Below are positions 46,207 to 58,142 of a stretch of 64,000 nt of DNA, in pieces. A program made the translations under genes and the position numbers. How positions within the stretch are numbered: the first letter of the stretch is position 1; each line of letters begins with the position of its first letter. The DNA comes from Plicaturopsis crispa FD-325 SS-3 (lineage: Eukaryota; Basidiomycota; Agaricomycetes; Amylocorticiales; Amylocorticiaceae), in NCBI GenBank assembly GCA_000827205.1, contig KN832556.1:1883272-1947271 (forward strand), written 5' to 3'. The notes beneath the pieces were generated by a model. The model did no database searches and was not told where the DNA came from. It saw only the letters and a program-made list of their open reading frames with translations.

Positions 46207-49200
46207 TCAAGCTAGATTTGGTTGAATGAACCGAGCGGTAGCCGCAATTCTGACATTCTGCGGGACTACCGTATGCCTAGGATGTATTTAAGCATAAACA
46301 AACGTCAGCAACTACGAGCGTGGCTCACTCATAGTACGTCTGGATGTCAGCACCATCCATGACCATGACATCTCCCTGAGCTCTCATAAGATGTCAATAT
46401 TCTGAGTGAACTATAGATTACTCACATGCCGCAAAACGAGAGTAAGTGCAATCCTTGAGCCACGCTCTTTCTCCGGGGAAAAACGAGAGAGGAGACGGAA
46501 ATGCATCAGCGCAGACGATCCTAATGATAGCGACGCCACCATAGGGCCAAGTCCTTTCTCTGCATCGCTGTGAAACTGATTCTATGTTTAGCTAATTGTA
46601 CACATCCTTGACGATAGAGCATTTACCGCCATTTTTTGTCGTTCCATATAACCTGCACTTAGAATCTCGTTGAATGGTGCCACCAGTCCAGCCGCAGCGG
46701 TCATTCGAGATCGTATCAGTTTTAAAGCCTGTACCACTGCGTGAGGTGCCTCGTCGAAAGGCACCGTGTTGTCAGTGCCACCCACATACTATTTCGTAGA
46801 GTCAGCTTTGAGAGAAAAGATGATGTGACATGCTGTCATACATGGTACGGCTCTCCAGCTGCGCGAAGGTGATCAATTTGCCGAGAATCTACGTAGCTGA
46901 TGGGAAATCGCTCACAGTTCTGAGAGAAATAGTTGGTGAGAAGTGGGCCGCGCACTACGTATAGCATAGTTCGTTAAAATACGAATAAACGATATGCAAA
47001 GCTCTATGATACTGACATTTATGCTGTACAAAAGGACTGTGAGTACTGGCCAAGACTGCCACGTATATGACTTACGGTCCTGAGTGGCCACCGTCTAAAC
47101 AGCAAACTTGCGTTCGCTGCCTGTACCTGATACTGCTCAAAAATATCGTTGGCATCAGCGTTGGCCAAGGCATTTCCACGGATGACGTGTATGCGCCCCC
47201 TGAGAACTGCATGAGCTACGAAAGTGCTTATGAGGAAAGTAGCCAACCTTTCATTAGGAAGGATGAATTGCTGATATTCTGCCATTCCCCGACCCCAGCT
47301 GTACAGCTTGGAAGGGGCCACAATGATCCCTGCCGTGACAGCTACATTCAGTAATGGACAACATGCATCGTGGACGCGTCATTACCAGATCCAGGGGACA
47401 CCCGATGATCACAAACTTTTCCGTCAATGTTTCTGGGGAACTCTTTCGAGGACCGAACCCTCCCAGAAACTTTGTGTGTGGCCTATTATCCATGTCAGCA
47501 AGCGGACTTGGTAGATGCCCGCCTAGCGCTCACCTTACAGTGGGGGCATTCGTATTTCTCCCAGCACCTTCTGCTAGATAGGCGACCGCAGTCATGACAG
47601 TGCCATCCACGCGTAGACGCGTACGAAGTGGTGACACCATCGTCCACTACTGGCAGTTTCGGGCGAATATCGCGAAGGATTGGTGGGAGTGGTACTGTTG
47701 GTAACAATTTGAGAAACGTTTCGGAGTAACGTAGATACAGCAGTGGCGCATCGGTGCCGTGAATCTTCCAAAACGCAGAGCAGACAGGATTTAGGCACAT
47801 CCAACCCTGTTCGTAAATATGCGGCGTTCCGGTGCCGCAGGTGTTGCATTTTGTGTCGAATTCCGCAGATTTCGAAGGCCTGACGGGCGGATAAGACATG
47901 AAGGATTAATGCTAGTGTATAACGAGAAGCGCACCGTGCATCATGATGCGAGATTTTTACTACACCATGATCAGTACTTCCGTTATGGAGAGAGATGGTA
48001 CACATACCAGGCCTTGGCCGGGGAGCTTTCACACCCAAGCTGGTTTCTACTAAGGGTGTACTTGGCCCGCAAGAAGGTACTGATTTGGTGATGAAGTCAA
48101 TACGGATGTCTTCGAAGCACAGGTGGAGAACGACCGGACCTGACCCTCCCGGTATCCACCATGGATCACCCTGACCATCACACCACTGGAACGAGAACTT
48201 GTACCTGACGACTCGGGACTCTCCATTGCCTGTAGGCTGATACTCGGCTATGGATGTACATGAACGAGCTGAGCGTAGACCTTTACAGAACGGTACACTG
48301 GACTCACCCCAAGCATGCGTAATTTGATAGAAACCGAGGACAGCATAGGCGCAGCCATGGCCGCCGAGATCATAAGGGAACAGACTGTATCTGTCGTCAG
48401 CAAGGAGGACGAGCGGTCTCAAATCCTCGTAATTCTTCATCAGGGCACGAACAGATTTATCGTTGGCGAGTTGATCCTGCGCTTGTTGAATCACCGAATG
48501 ACCCTCCTTGCTGTGTACACTTTCGGATTTCCCCCCACTGTCAAATGAAAGCGCGTTAGGTGACGTTCTCTCACCTTGACTTCCTGTACCTACCCATGGG
48601 AGATGATCAAACGACCATCGTGCTCGAATGCATCACGGCTATCGAACATATCACTTTTGTTGAACTGAAATGTCATGAAGGTCTAAAAACATACCTAGAC
48701 GCGAACGCGCTCAGCAGATAACCTTTGACAACATTGTTTGAGAAATATACGCCGCCTTGATAACTAAACCACGGAGTGAATACGCTGTTGAACAAAACAC
48801 AAAAAGCGTGTACCTGCGAAACCACTCGAACGATTCACACACTTCCTGTCGCGACTTGGAACAGCCCTGCGTTAGCCAACCTCAACTAAGGAGATGCGAC
48901 GCCACACTCACTGCTGCCCATATGGGTGGTAGCCGCGGCAATGGAGGCTTGAGCTGCGGTTGCACATCACGCGGAGTGGGCACCTCACAGGCAGTGAGGC
49001 CTTTGAAGGATTCGTTGAGCATACGCAACAATGGCTCATCATCGCTGCTATCGGATAGGTCGCCTTGGTCAGCTTGGTCTTCTATCCAGCTCGCTTGAGT
49101 CAGCCCATATGAATTATCCTCGCAAGCGGACTTGGCTACATCCCGCAAGTGCTGATCAACTTCTCGAGAATTCAAATATGGTAGGGGTCCTGCTACGCTG

Positions 49201-51625
49201 GTGCTCGCAGGGGTAGGACGGGCTGACGCGCTGCGCAGGGCAGAGGAGGGTCGCGGAAGGGGGTTGATAGCCCGCTGAGAGGGCAATGACGCACGAGAGT
49301 GTGTCGAGGAGAGCGTCGGTGGCTCGGAGGCCACGCTGTGGGGCGAGTCCTTGCGTTTACCAAGCACTGGAGGAGCGGCGTCATTGGTCTTCACAGGTTC
49401 CTTAGCACGATTCGTGCTCTTCGTTGCCGCCTGCTCGGGTTTCTTCTTCTTATTGAATTTGAGTCCTTTCAAGTTGGTGATCGTGATCCCGGGAGGTAGG
49501 TCGGATTGGGGGACCGAAGGTATCTCGCTGCCGTGAATCTGCATAGCGGGGAACTCGGTCACGGGAGGCTCTCCCACGCAAACAGCACTCGCCTCAGGTT
49601 TTCGCTGAGGTGCAGCAGGATCCGCCATCTCCTCACGATTTGCTATAGTGCCCTCGCTACGTTCGACTGGCAACGAGCTGGGCCGAATCGTCGAAAGCAT
49701 CGCGTTGACAGCAACAGGTCGAGGAGTCGTCAGAAGTTCCTTGACAGTATCGTCATATTTTGAAGTCACCTCCCGGTATTTCCTGAACTTCAAGGACTTC
49801 AGACCAGCTGGCACATCGAGCTGACTTGTCGAAGTTACGGAGTCTGCAAGTACGGATGAAGGAGGCATATCACTACCATGAGCCCTCGTCTCCTGTGCAT
49901 CCTGTGGTGAGATGCTCTCTCGGTGCTACATAGGGAATAAGCACTCACTGCCATATGAGCTGAAATTGTCGATGGGGCCAAAAACACGCTTGCCAAACCG
50001 CCTGGGACATCGTCATCTGTGCGAGACCGCTTCGAGGGACGCGACGGAAGTACTGGGGCTTTTTTCCTCAACGGGACTCTCCCACTGACGGAGTGTCGCT
50101 TGGCAGCAGGCTGCGACGATCGAGACCTGACTGGGAGTTTCGTGGTAACAGACGAGCTCGCACTTTTGAGGTCGCTGGTCGTTGAAGACTCCGTCGTATT
50201 CAGTCTAGCAGATCTACGACGACCGCCGGGAGGCACTGCCTCGCGTTTCGTAGCCTCAACACGTCCAGACTCAGCTCCGCGTATGCTACCCTTGTTGTAC
50301 TCGGAGTTGACATTCGTTAGAGCGCCTGATTGCTCCGCGGGAGATGCGACCCTCGAGGCGCTGGGATTGCTAGCTGCGGAAGGCTTTGCAACGGCCAACC
50401 GACCTGACCTACGACGCTGGACAGTGTGCACTGCGCTCGCTTCTTCAGTCTGGTCACGTCTGGACTCAGCCCCACGCATACTACCCTTCTTGTGCTCGCT
50501 TTTGGCACTCCCAAGCGTAACACTCGAATAAGATCCAGCTCTTGACACACCTGGGATGATGGGCACGGCGACTTTCGTATTACGCGTAGGCTGAGAGGCG
50601 GAGGCAGAGGGTAGAGACGCCGCTCTGCGGGACGCCGTGGACGACCGTGTGAGCCTCTGTGTCTTTGGGGCCGACGCAGCAGGAGTGTCACCGTCGGATG
50701 AATCCGAACGCCTGCCTGTAGCCGAGGATTGTCGGCGGACACCCTTCTTCCTTTTCGCTCTTTTGGTAGGCACCGGATGAGTATCTGTGCCATTGAGGTG
50801 AGATGCAGTGGAGGAAGACATGAGATCGTTTGCCGACGACACGGAAAGAGCTGCGTCAGCATTGTCGGCGACGGAGGACGGTAGGGTAGCGTCCACGCGC
50901 ATGGGGGAGCCACGAGCGAAAGGCGGATACTCATACGTCTTCTCCTCCTCTGTTGACGCGCCGGCGAGACTGTCGTGAACGCCGTCGTGGCATAAAGGTT
51001 CAGTGTGAATGGGATTAACGGAGGCGACCTTGTCCTGGCCACGGCCATCCTCTGCACCTGCATATGACGGCTGGTGCTCCGCTTTGACGCTGGGTTTCCT
51101 AGAACGACGCCGCTCCGACAAAGCTACCGACGTCGATGCTTCGGCACCGCTCGAAATTTTCACCACAGGCATGTACTGGAATCCACGCTGGGTACGGGCG
51201 TTGTTCAAGGTCCTTTGCATGGCGTCGGTATCCTTGCCTTGTCGGAGGATCCAATAAAAGTCGATGAACACCTCGAGCGTCCTGTTGTCCACAGTGACCT
51301 TGCGTTTCTTGACCTCTCGGGACTCCTTAGGGCTAGCCTTAAACGCGTACCCGAGCCATTTCTGGACTGCTGCAACCTGGGGGCGACGAATGGCGCGTTA
51401 GAGAGTGACTCGCGTACCCATGCTCGGCAGACATACCCCGCCTTCTGTCTTTTGGAGTGCGTCGGCCAACCGCCTTTTCCAATCGCTCACCCGGTTCTTC
51501 CTCTCCTTATCCCAGCTATGCTCGCGCTCGACAAGAAATGTGCACCATGGCTCGTCCTGGAGAACCGCCTGGTCTGTCAAGGACTGGGGAAGTCGCATTG
51601 GCTTGTCTTTCGGGCCTGTCGACAT
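46207..51625 (-). CDS. Very large Fe(II)/2-oxoglutarate oxygenase-like protein
   Basis: Several open segments join by ordinary introns into one gene. Start MSTGPKDKPMRLPQSLTDQA (51625). A small N-terminal domain follows (EPWCTFLVEREHSWDKERKN, RTLEVFIDFYWILRQGKDTD), then several hundred disordered Ser/Arg/Lys-rich residues. Next comes a conserved core: SRQEVCESFEWFRR, SYQGGVYFSNNVVKGYLLSA, RLIISHGGGKSESVHSKEGH and RALMKNYEDLRPLVLLADDR + YSLFPYDLGG. Zinc-binding pairs follow (CNTCGTG..GWMCLNPVC and WHCHDCGRLS..YECPHC). The C-terminal oxygenase domain has the metal motif H-x-D in FHSDAEKGLGPMVASLSLGS (codons 46564-46572), LTLVLRHGDVMVMDG, and the distal His in YEHTVVPQNVRIAATARF (His codon 46273-46275). 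The order fits AlkB-like Fe(II)/2OG oxygenases. Substrate unknown; nuclear nucleic-acid or histone demethylation is a guess from the zinc modules and basic N-terminus. Confidence 0.8.
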
Positions 51626-51957
51626 GTTCGCAGTTCAGCGTTATACGGCAAGACAAGTAAAATTTCAGGCAAGTGGATAGGTTTGGGACAAAACCCACGG
51701 TGCCCCGACAGCTGCCATCCTAGTGAGAGACAAGAAAGACGCGTCTCAATTGAAGTCAATTCGATCTGTTCGCAACAGGGCAATTGACCCCGGCAGATTC
51801 GCCACCATGACACATGTCAAAATCTCCGAAGTCCTGAGCGTCGCGTACATACTTCCAAACGAGCGCTAACGATAGTAGCAGGTGGGTTATATGTTCCTTA
51901 GTGACGGAATAATGGGGATCCATCTGCAGAGGGTCTATAGGGACACGAGAGATACGA
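51626..51957. other. Intergenic, oxygenase gene promoter and ATP16 3' end
   Basis: These 332 bases separate two tandem minus-strand genes. No additional gene is seen; the open frames are shadows of neighbouring exons. Confidence 0.35.
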
Positions 51958-52609
51958 CTACTTTGACGCAACTGCGTGCTGCAGAGCCTCGTAGACTTCT
52001 GCCTCAATCTGAGCCTCCATCTTGTCCTCCTCCGAACCATTGCCTGCGGCGACCTTCTGTGCCTCTGCGAGATTCGCGCGAATCGCCTGGTCGTGCCGGG
52101 TGAGAAAGAGCGGCAGTTCAAAGTAGAATAGGAAATCACCTCTGGCGAGAAATGGTCCAAAGGCGCGGCCTCAATGGCGTTAATGGTGAGCTTGTTGTTG
52201 GGGTGTACAGTGGCAAATCCACCCGAGACTATCTAGCGCATTAGAGAATGCTCAATTCGAAATGCGAATCAGTATGCTCACCAAACCACTTTTTCGAGCC
52301 GCCAGACTCCACGACTTCGACAACACCCGGTCGGAGGGGCTCAATAGAGGGCACATGGTTCGCCAGGATACCCATGTCACCCGTTGCAGCTGCAATGTTC
52401 ACTTGCACGACATCTGTCGAGTTGAACAGGGACTGTATGAAGCGTCAAGTCCAGCACGAATGTATTCGCTGTAGAACACGACATACTTGGTGGGGAAGGA
52501 CGAATGAAAGCTTGATTTTGTCGACAGCCTCGGCGTATCCTCGCCTGCCTAGAGAGAACGTAGAGGGCGCCCGTCGGGCTGCGGCGGAGACAAGACGAAG
52601 GGCAGACAT
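51958..52609 (-). CDS. ATP16: Mitochondrial ATP synthase subunit delta
   Basis: Starts MSALRLVSAAARRAPSTFSL + GRRGYAEA, a basic amphipathic mitochondrial presequence with a likely cleavage around RRGYA. KIKLSFVLPHQ..., VNIAAATGDMGILANHVPSI, EPLRPGVVEVVESGGSKKWF, SGGFATVHPNNKLTINAIEA and PLDHFSPE follow, then the C-terminal helical hairpin AIRANLAEAQKVAAGNGSEE and EIEAEVYEALQHAV-type residues ending ASK-stop (51958-51960). These are the beta-barrel and hairpin of F1 subunit delta (bacterial epsilon), part of the central rotor stalk that couples proton flow to ATP synthesis. Four exons of normal family length. It diverges from ATG6. Confidence 0.93.
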
Positions 52610-52761
52610 GACTGACGGTGCGAGGGATGGTGTGCCAATTCCACTGACACGGTTTTCGTCGGGCTGGTTTTCGGACAACGCCGGCTTCATCCCACGTGGC
52701 TACGCGTTCATACTGCAGTGGCTGCGCGGCTGGTCCAAGCATTCCGCCACCGACCACCACC
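52610..52761. promoter_or_regulatory. 152-bp bidirectional promoter (ATP16/ATG6)
   Basis: The two start codons are only 152 bases apart and point away from each other, so the promoters and both 5' leaders must overlap. No TATA box is evident. Confidence 0.6.
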
Positions 52762-54456
52762 ATGAATTTCGTATGCCAGCAGTGCAAGCAGGCGCTTCAG
52801 GTAAATTATCTATCTCGTGTAGGTGCTGGCTCTGCTGAAGTACTTTTGTTAGCTCGACGCTTCGCTCGTCGACCTAGCGCCATCTGCGTATGACATGATA
52901 GCCGCCTCATTACCGCCGTCACATAGTCAGCACACGCAGTACTCATCAGAGGCGGAGAAACTCGCGCATCTCCCTACGTCGCCCTCGACAAAATCTGCGT
53001 GGAAGCGTGCGAGACAGAGCAGTCAGTCCAATCCGTCATCGCCATTGTCTCCGCGCGCCCAAGGAAAGCAGCCGCAGCGCTCCCCGCTTCCCAATGAATC
53101 CTTCGTGTTATTGCAGGACAGCGTTATTCGAAATATTCCGTCGCCAGTACCAGGCTCGCGGTCCAAGAGGATTGCGTCTGCAAAGCCGCGCGCATCGCAG
53201 CCCGAGCCTGACCACCCCAACCCCTCACCGCTCTCCCACCATCTACGCTCGACTTTAAAGTTATTCAATCTTCTATCTAAGCGTACCGATATAGACCACC
53301 CTCTATGCGCGGAGTGCACGCAGATACTGCTTACATCCCTGCAGCGGCAGTTGGACGAGACAAAACGGGAGCGGGACGGATATATCGCCTTTGAGAAGGA
53401 GGTAAGGAAGGAGAAGGAAAAGGAGATACAAGGCATGAGCAAGGAGGAGGCGGAGAAAAAGATAGCTGCACTGAAGGGGGAGGAACGCGTAGCCATTGAA
53501 CAGCTTAAGGAGGCAGAGCGGGAACGAGTACTTCTGGATGAAGAAATGCGGCAATTGGAAATGGAAGAGAAAGCGTTAGAGGACGAGGAGACCGAGTAAG
53601 TCTTTCACCAGGATGTCGCTGTCCCTCGTGACTAACACGTGCAAGGTTCTGGCGGCAACATAACGACCAACTCCTCAACTCTGCAAGTCAGGCTTCACAG
53701 CTCGCTAGCCTCCGTGCCGCGTACGCCTCCGATTCCGCAACGCTCGATAAACTAGAACGCACCAATGTTTACAATGATGCTTTCTGCATCGGTCACGACG
53801 GTGTGTTCGGAACCATCAATGGACTTCGTCTTGGCAGAGTCCCTGGCGTGCCAGTAAGTCTGTTGTTTGTTTCTTACTGACCAAGTCTAATCCTCATGCT
53901 ATCAGGTTGAGTGGGCCGAAATAAATGCTGCATGGGGGCAGACTCTACTCCTACTATATACGATCGCTCGTAAACTTGACTACACCTTCGATAAGTCAGT
54001 AATTCTTCCAGCGACTGCCGCGACCCTAACTAATATGGCACAGCTACAAGCTAGTTCCCATGGGTTCTTTTTCGCGCATCGAGCGCACCTCAGGTGACAA
54101 GGCTATATATGAGCTCTACGGCTCCGGCGAAATCCATCTTGGACGATTCATACACAACCGTCGATTCGACCATGCGATGGTCGCCTTTTTGGACTGCCTG
54201 AAACAACTGGTCGAATATGTGGGCGCTCAAGACACTCAAGTCGATTTCCCTCACCTGTGTGTTGCATTGCTTTTTACCATTTTGGCCACGAAACTGACTG
54301 CGATCTGCGATGCACAGGATTGTAAAAGACAAAATCGGCGAGGCGTCTGTCAAGTTGCAGTTCAGTCAGGAAGAGGCGTGGACCCGCGCGTTGCGACACG
54401 TTCTTCTCGCCTTAAAGATCCTGCTCAAGTGGGCAACAAATGGCGACCATGCGTGA
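52762..54456 (+). CDS. ATG6: Autophagy protein ATG6 (Beclin 1/Vps30)
   Basis: Starts [13 protein letters not shown], the conserved N-terminal zinc-ribbon-like CxxC of fungal ATG6, with a partner CAEC later ([20 protein letters not shown]). A disordered N-terminus contains a BH3-equivalent region ([10 protein letters not shown]). A long coiled coil follows ([20 protein letters not shown] to [20 protein letters not shown]). The C-terminal BARA/evolutionarily conserved domain contains [91 protein letters not shown] and [20 protein letters not shown], ending in TGA 54454-54456. ATG6 is the regulatory subunit of the Vps34 phosphatidylinositol 3-kinase complexes for autophagosome formation and vacuolar sorting. 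Full family length. Confidence 0.95.
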
Positions 54457-55116
54457 TCCCCCTGCCGGGCGATGATCCACTGAGCTTGCCCTACACAATC
54501 AAGTCAGGGTTGGACTCTATCGGGCTGTAAATCGACGGGACACTGTCGTCGGTCGTAGGTGCCTCATGTGCCAACTACTTAGTCCACCACCAGGCTTGAA
54601 TGTGCTGTAATCTCATGCCCTGAGGGTATGCGGACCACGCTTGTCGTCAGAGACTTGCAGCACTGGGCCCATGTACTACTAGATACTGTTATTCCATGTA
54701 TCTCTTGTTGAACGTATGAGCTCGGTGCAAACTCGGTGCTTGTGCCACCCTCGTGTACAACTTTTAATTTCCGGGCGCAACGCCTATAGCAGTTGCGCAA
54801 TGCGACTGCAGGAGCACGACTGTCCTCCGAGATGGCACACTTGCTACCTCCAGGTGGACGCTGCCCTGTTTTCCACCTGTTTTCGTGTATGTTTTACCCA
54901 TGGCGGATCCAGTGCACTTGTTCTCGATCGGGCCGGATCACGCAAGGCGATATTTTGTGACTTTTTGCCCTCAGCTTGGTAAGACAGGAGCCTTTTCTCA
55001 GCGGTTGCTCATAGCCCTCTTCTCCGTTCACCCAGCGCGGTCAAGTATCCAGGCGTGCAGGCGCAGCTGCTCGTCCTTTCTTCCAGAGCAGCAGATTCCA
55101 GATTTTCCGCTGAAAC
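54457..55116. other. Intergenic, GCS1 promoter region
   Basis: These 660 bases lie between ATG6 and GCS1, both on the plus strand. A frame starting at 54901 (MADPVHLFSIGPDHARRYFV) looks faintly coding, but no exon structure or stop supports a gene; it is probably within the GCS1 leader. Confidence 0.35.
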
Positions 55117-57935
55117 ATGGGTCTCTTGGCCGTCGGTACACCTCTAGCCTGGAACGAGGCGAAAACGTTCGCCGATCACGTCAGAGAGCATGGCATAACG
55201 CAGTTTCTGAACCTTTGGGACCGTTTCAAGGACAGGCAGGGCGATGAGCTTTTATGGGGAGACGAGGTGCCTGCAATACTCCTATGACGTTCACGCTTGT
55301 CTAATAAATCAACAATTTAGCTCGAGTATATGGTCGTCGCGTTCGACGATGCCAAGAAGACCGCGAATCTATCCTTGAGGCAGACAGAAATTCTCGCGAA
55401 ACTCAGTAGCATCGTAGACGATCTGTCTGTTGACTGTCCGGACGAGTAGGTGTCTGGCGGTATAGCTTCGTTGTGGTCGACTTATCTATGTTCACTAGAA
55501 TATCATTGCCAACATTTCATCCAGAATATGGCCGCTATATGTTGGAATCTACACCGGGATCCCCATATACCGGCTCCCTTCCCGATCTTCTATCCGTCGA
55601 GAGCAACATGCGTTATAGGTGAACCGATATCGCGTGCGTCTGCTCTATACGCACAGCTCAATGGCATGTCACGATTCAGACGCAATCTTGCCCGCAAGCA
55701 TTTGAAATCCAACGAGGTCCCTCTGACCTTCACTTCATTCCCCCGCTTGGGTGTCCCGGGGCAATTTACAGAGCCGTATTTTGACCCGGCAGGCGCAATA
55801 TCAAGCCACAGCTTGTTTTTACCGGAGGAAATAACCAACCCTCACGCTCGGTTTCCGTCGGTGTCGATTTTTCTTTGGCAGACGCAAATTTCTGACATTT
55901 GTCTTCCAGAACCCTAACCGCGAACATTAGGAGACGACGAGGCTCGAAGGTCGCCATTAATTTGCCCATATATATCGACGATAGGACACCACGACCGTTC
56001 GTTGATCCCACGATACCGTGGCAGCGCTCGATTTACTCAGAAGACCCCGGTACAAAGTTCACCTGTCGGCCGTATTAATGCGTGCTAACACATCGGTCCG
56101 GTTTCTAGAGGCTAAAAACGGCGCTGCACTGATCGATCACATATACATGGGTATGCGAGAACCATGACAGAACTGTTCACGTTTGTTCACGTAGCCTTCT
56201 AGATGCCATGGGCTTTGGGATGGGCTGTTGCTGCCTTCAGTTGACATTTCAATCTTGCAATGTGACGGAGGCTAGGCGCGTGTATGACGCGCTCGTTCCA
56301 GTTGGACCCATTCTGGTTTGAAATTTCCAAAGTTGTTCCAATTTTTAATACTGACAGTACACATAGTTAGCATTGTCTGCAGCGAGCCCTTTATACCGAG
56401 GCTATTTGGCAGACGTTGACTGCCGTTGGAATGTCATTGCTGGAAGTGTAGATGATCGTACGGAGGAGGAACGCGGTTTGAAGGTAAATAAAACTCATGG
56501 TGGATGCGTGCTAGCGGACTGAAAGCCCCTCAATTCACCATAGCCGCTCAAGGAGAACCGGTTTAGGATTCCGAAATCGCGGTATGATAGTGTAGATCTC
56601 TACATCTCGAACGACTGGATCAACAGACCGGAATACAATGACAATCCAGCGCCCTATGACGAAAAGATATACGACCGGCTCCGGAAGCATGGTGCGTTTG
56701 ATCACAGACTGCTAGACAAAAAATTTAACCCTTGTGTAGGTATCGACGATTTACTATCGAAACACATTTCTCACTTATTTATCCGAGACCCCATCGTCAT
56801 ATTCTCGGAGACTGTCGATCAAGATGACACAACAAGTAACGACCATTTCGAGGTACTCCACCACTTCATCTTTTCCCTTATGACACAGCTGTTGACACGC
56901 ACTCTCATATGGAGAATATCCAATCAACAAATTGGCAAACCGTCCGGTTCAAACCTCCTCCACCCGATGCGCCGATTGGCTGGCGCGTCGAGTTCCGCAG
57001 TATGGAGGTTCAGCTGACGGATTTCGAGAACGCGGCCTTCGCAGTATTCGTCGTCCTCCTCACCCGTGCGATCCTGAGTTTCAATCTCAACTTTTATATC
57101 CCTATCTCGAAGGTGTGAAATAGTGGTGTTTTGGAAATATAGTGGCCAGAAGCTGATGAAGCATGCAGGTCGACGAGAATATGCAGAAGGCGCAGCACCG
57201 CAATGCTGCGGGATCCTTGAAGTTTCATTTCCGACAGGATGTTCTTCCGCTGCCTGCAAAGTCACCGTCGTCGAGCGAGTACTATTCATCCGGTGCATCG
57301 ACACCTGCGGACAGCGCACCTAAAGAAACGAAGATGCGCAATTGTTTCCCGCCCCTCCCCAGGCCGGAGCATGGCGTGAACCGTGGCCCAGTAGAAGATG
57401 AGTACACAGAGATGAGCCTTGACGAAATCATCAATGGGAAGGTATGTAGAGTCACAGTACTCGAGTCGCAATTTCTCACTCTCTGTACAAGTGTGGTCTC
57501 TTCCCCGGGCTTCTTCCTCTGGTGGAATCGTATCTGGACACTCTTGACGTAGATAAAGAGACCAGGAATAGAATCGAGAAGTATCTCGACCTCGTTCGAC
57601 GTAGAGCTAACGGTCGGTGTGCTGGTCATTACCGTACTGTTTCGCTCACCAAGTTGTCTTGATAGGGTCCCTCCAAACACCTGCGACATGGATCCGCAAC
57701 TTCGTGCGATCTCATCCCGCGTACAAATTTGACTCGGTAGTGAGTGAAGAGATAAATTATGACCTAATGGTGGCAGTAGACGAAATGTGCGTTCTCCTTT
57801 TTATCTCCCTTTTCTATGATCGTCACTCACGGGTGTAACAGAGAGCGAGGCGTACGGCGTGTGCCAGATCTCCTTCCTGAGGACTACACGGGCGGGGATA
57901 AAGATCGGGGCTCAATCGGGCTGGAGCATGCATAA
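55117..57935 (+). CDS. GCS1: Glutamate-cysteine ligase (gamma-glutamylcysteine synthetase)
   Basis: About 12 exons. The start [20 protein letters not shown] is the conserved N-terminus of eukaryotic GCL. Landmarks in order: [160 protein letters not shown] with the catalytic '[20 protein letters not shown]' segment; and NCFPPLPRP. It ends GSIGLEHA-stop (57933-57935). It joins glutamate and cysteine with ATP, the first and rate-limiting step of glutathione synthesis, in the cytosol. Human GCLC has NCC where this protein has CCC. All expected blocks are present. Confidence 0.95.
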
Positions 57936-58142
57936 AGTAAAGGGTTATCTGTGACACTCATGGGACATGTCCATTATTCAATCTTCTATTCATGTTTTGC
58001 ACTCATTGCGTGCAACGTCAGCGACTCACTGGGTTCGTTTTTGCTTTCTCCTGACTTAGCTCAACCTCTGCTTGATCTAGCCGCTCGCTTGTCAAGTTTC
58101 TCCACTCGGCCAAGTATACGGACTCGGAGATTCTTTCGCAGC

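Noticed and set aside
54901-54990. Short frame MADPVHLFSIG upstream of GCS1
   Set aside because: The frame stops soon after and no splice pattern extends it; the GCS1 start at 55117 has the family N-terminus.
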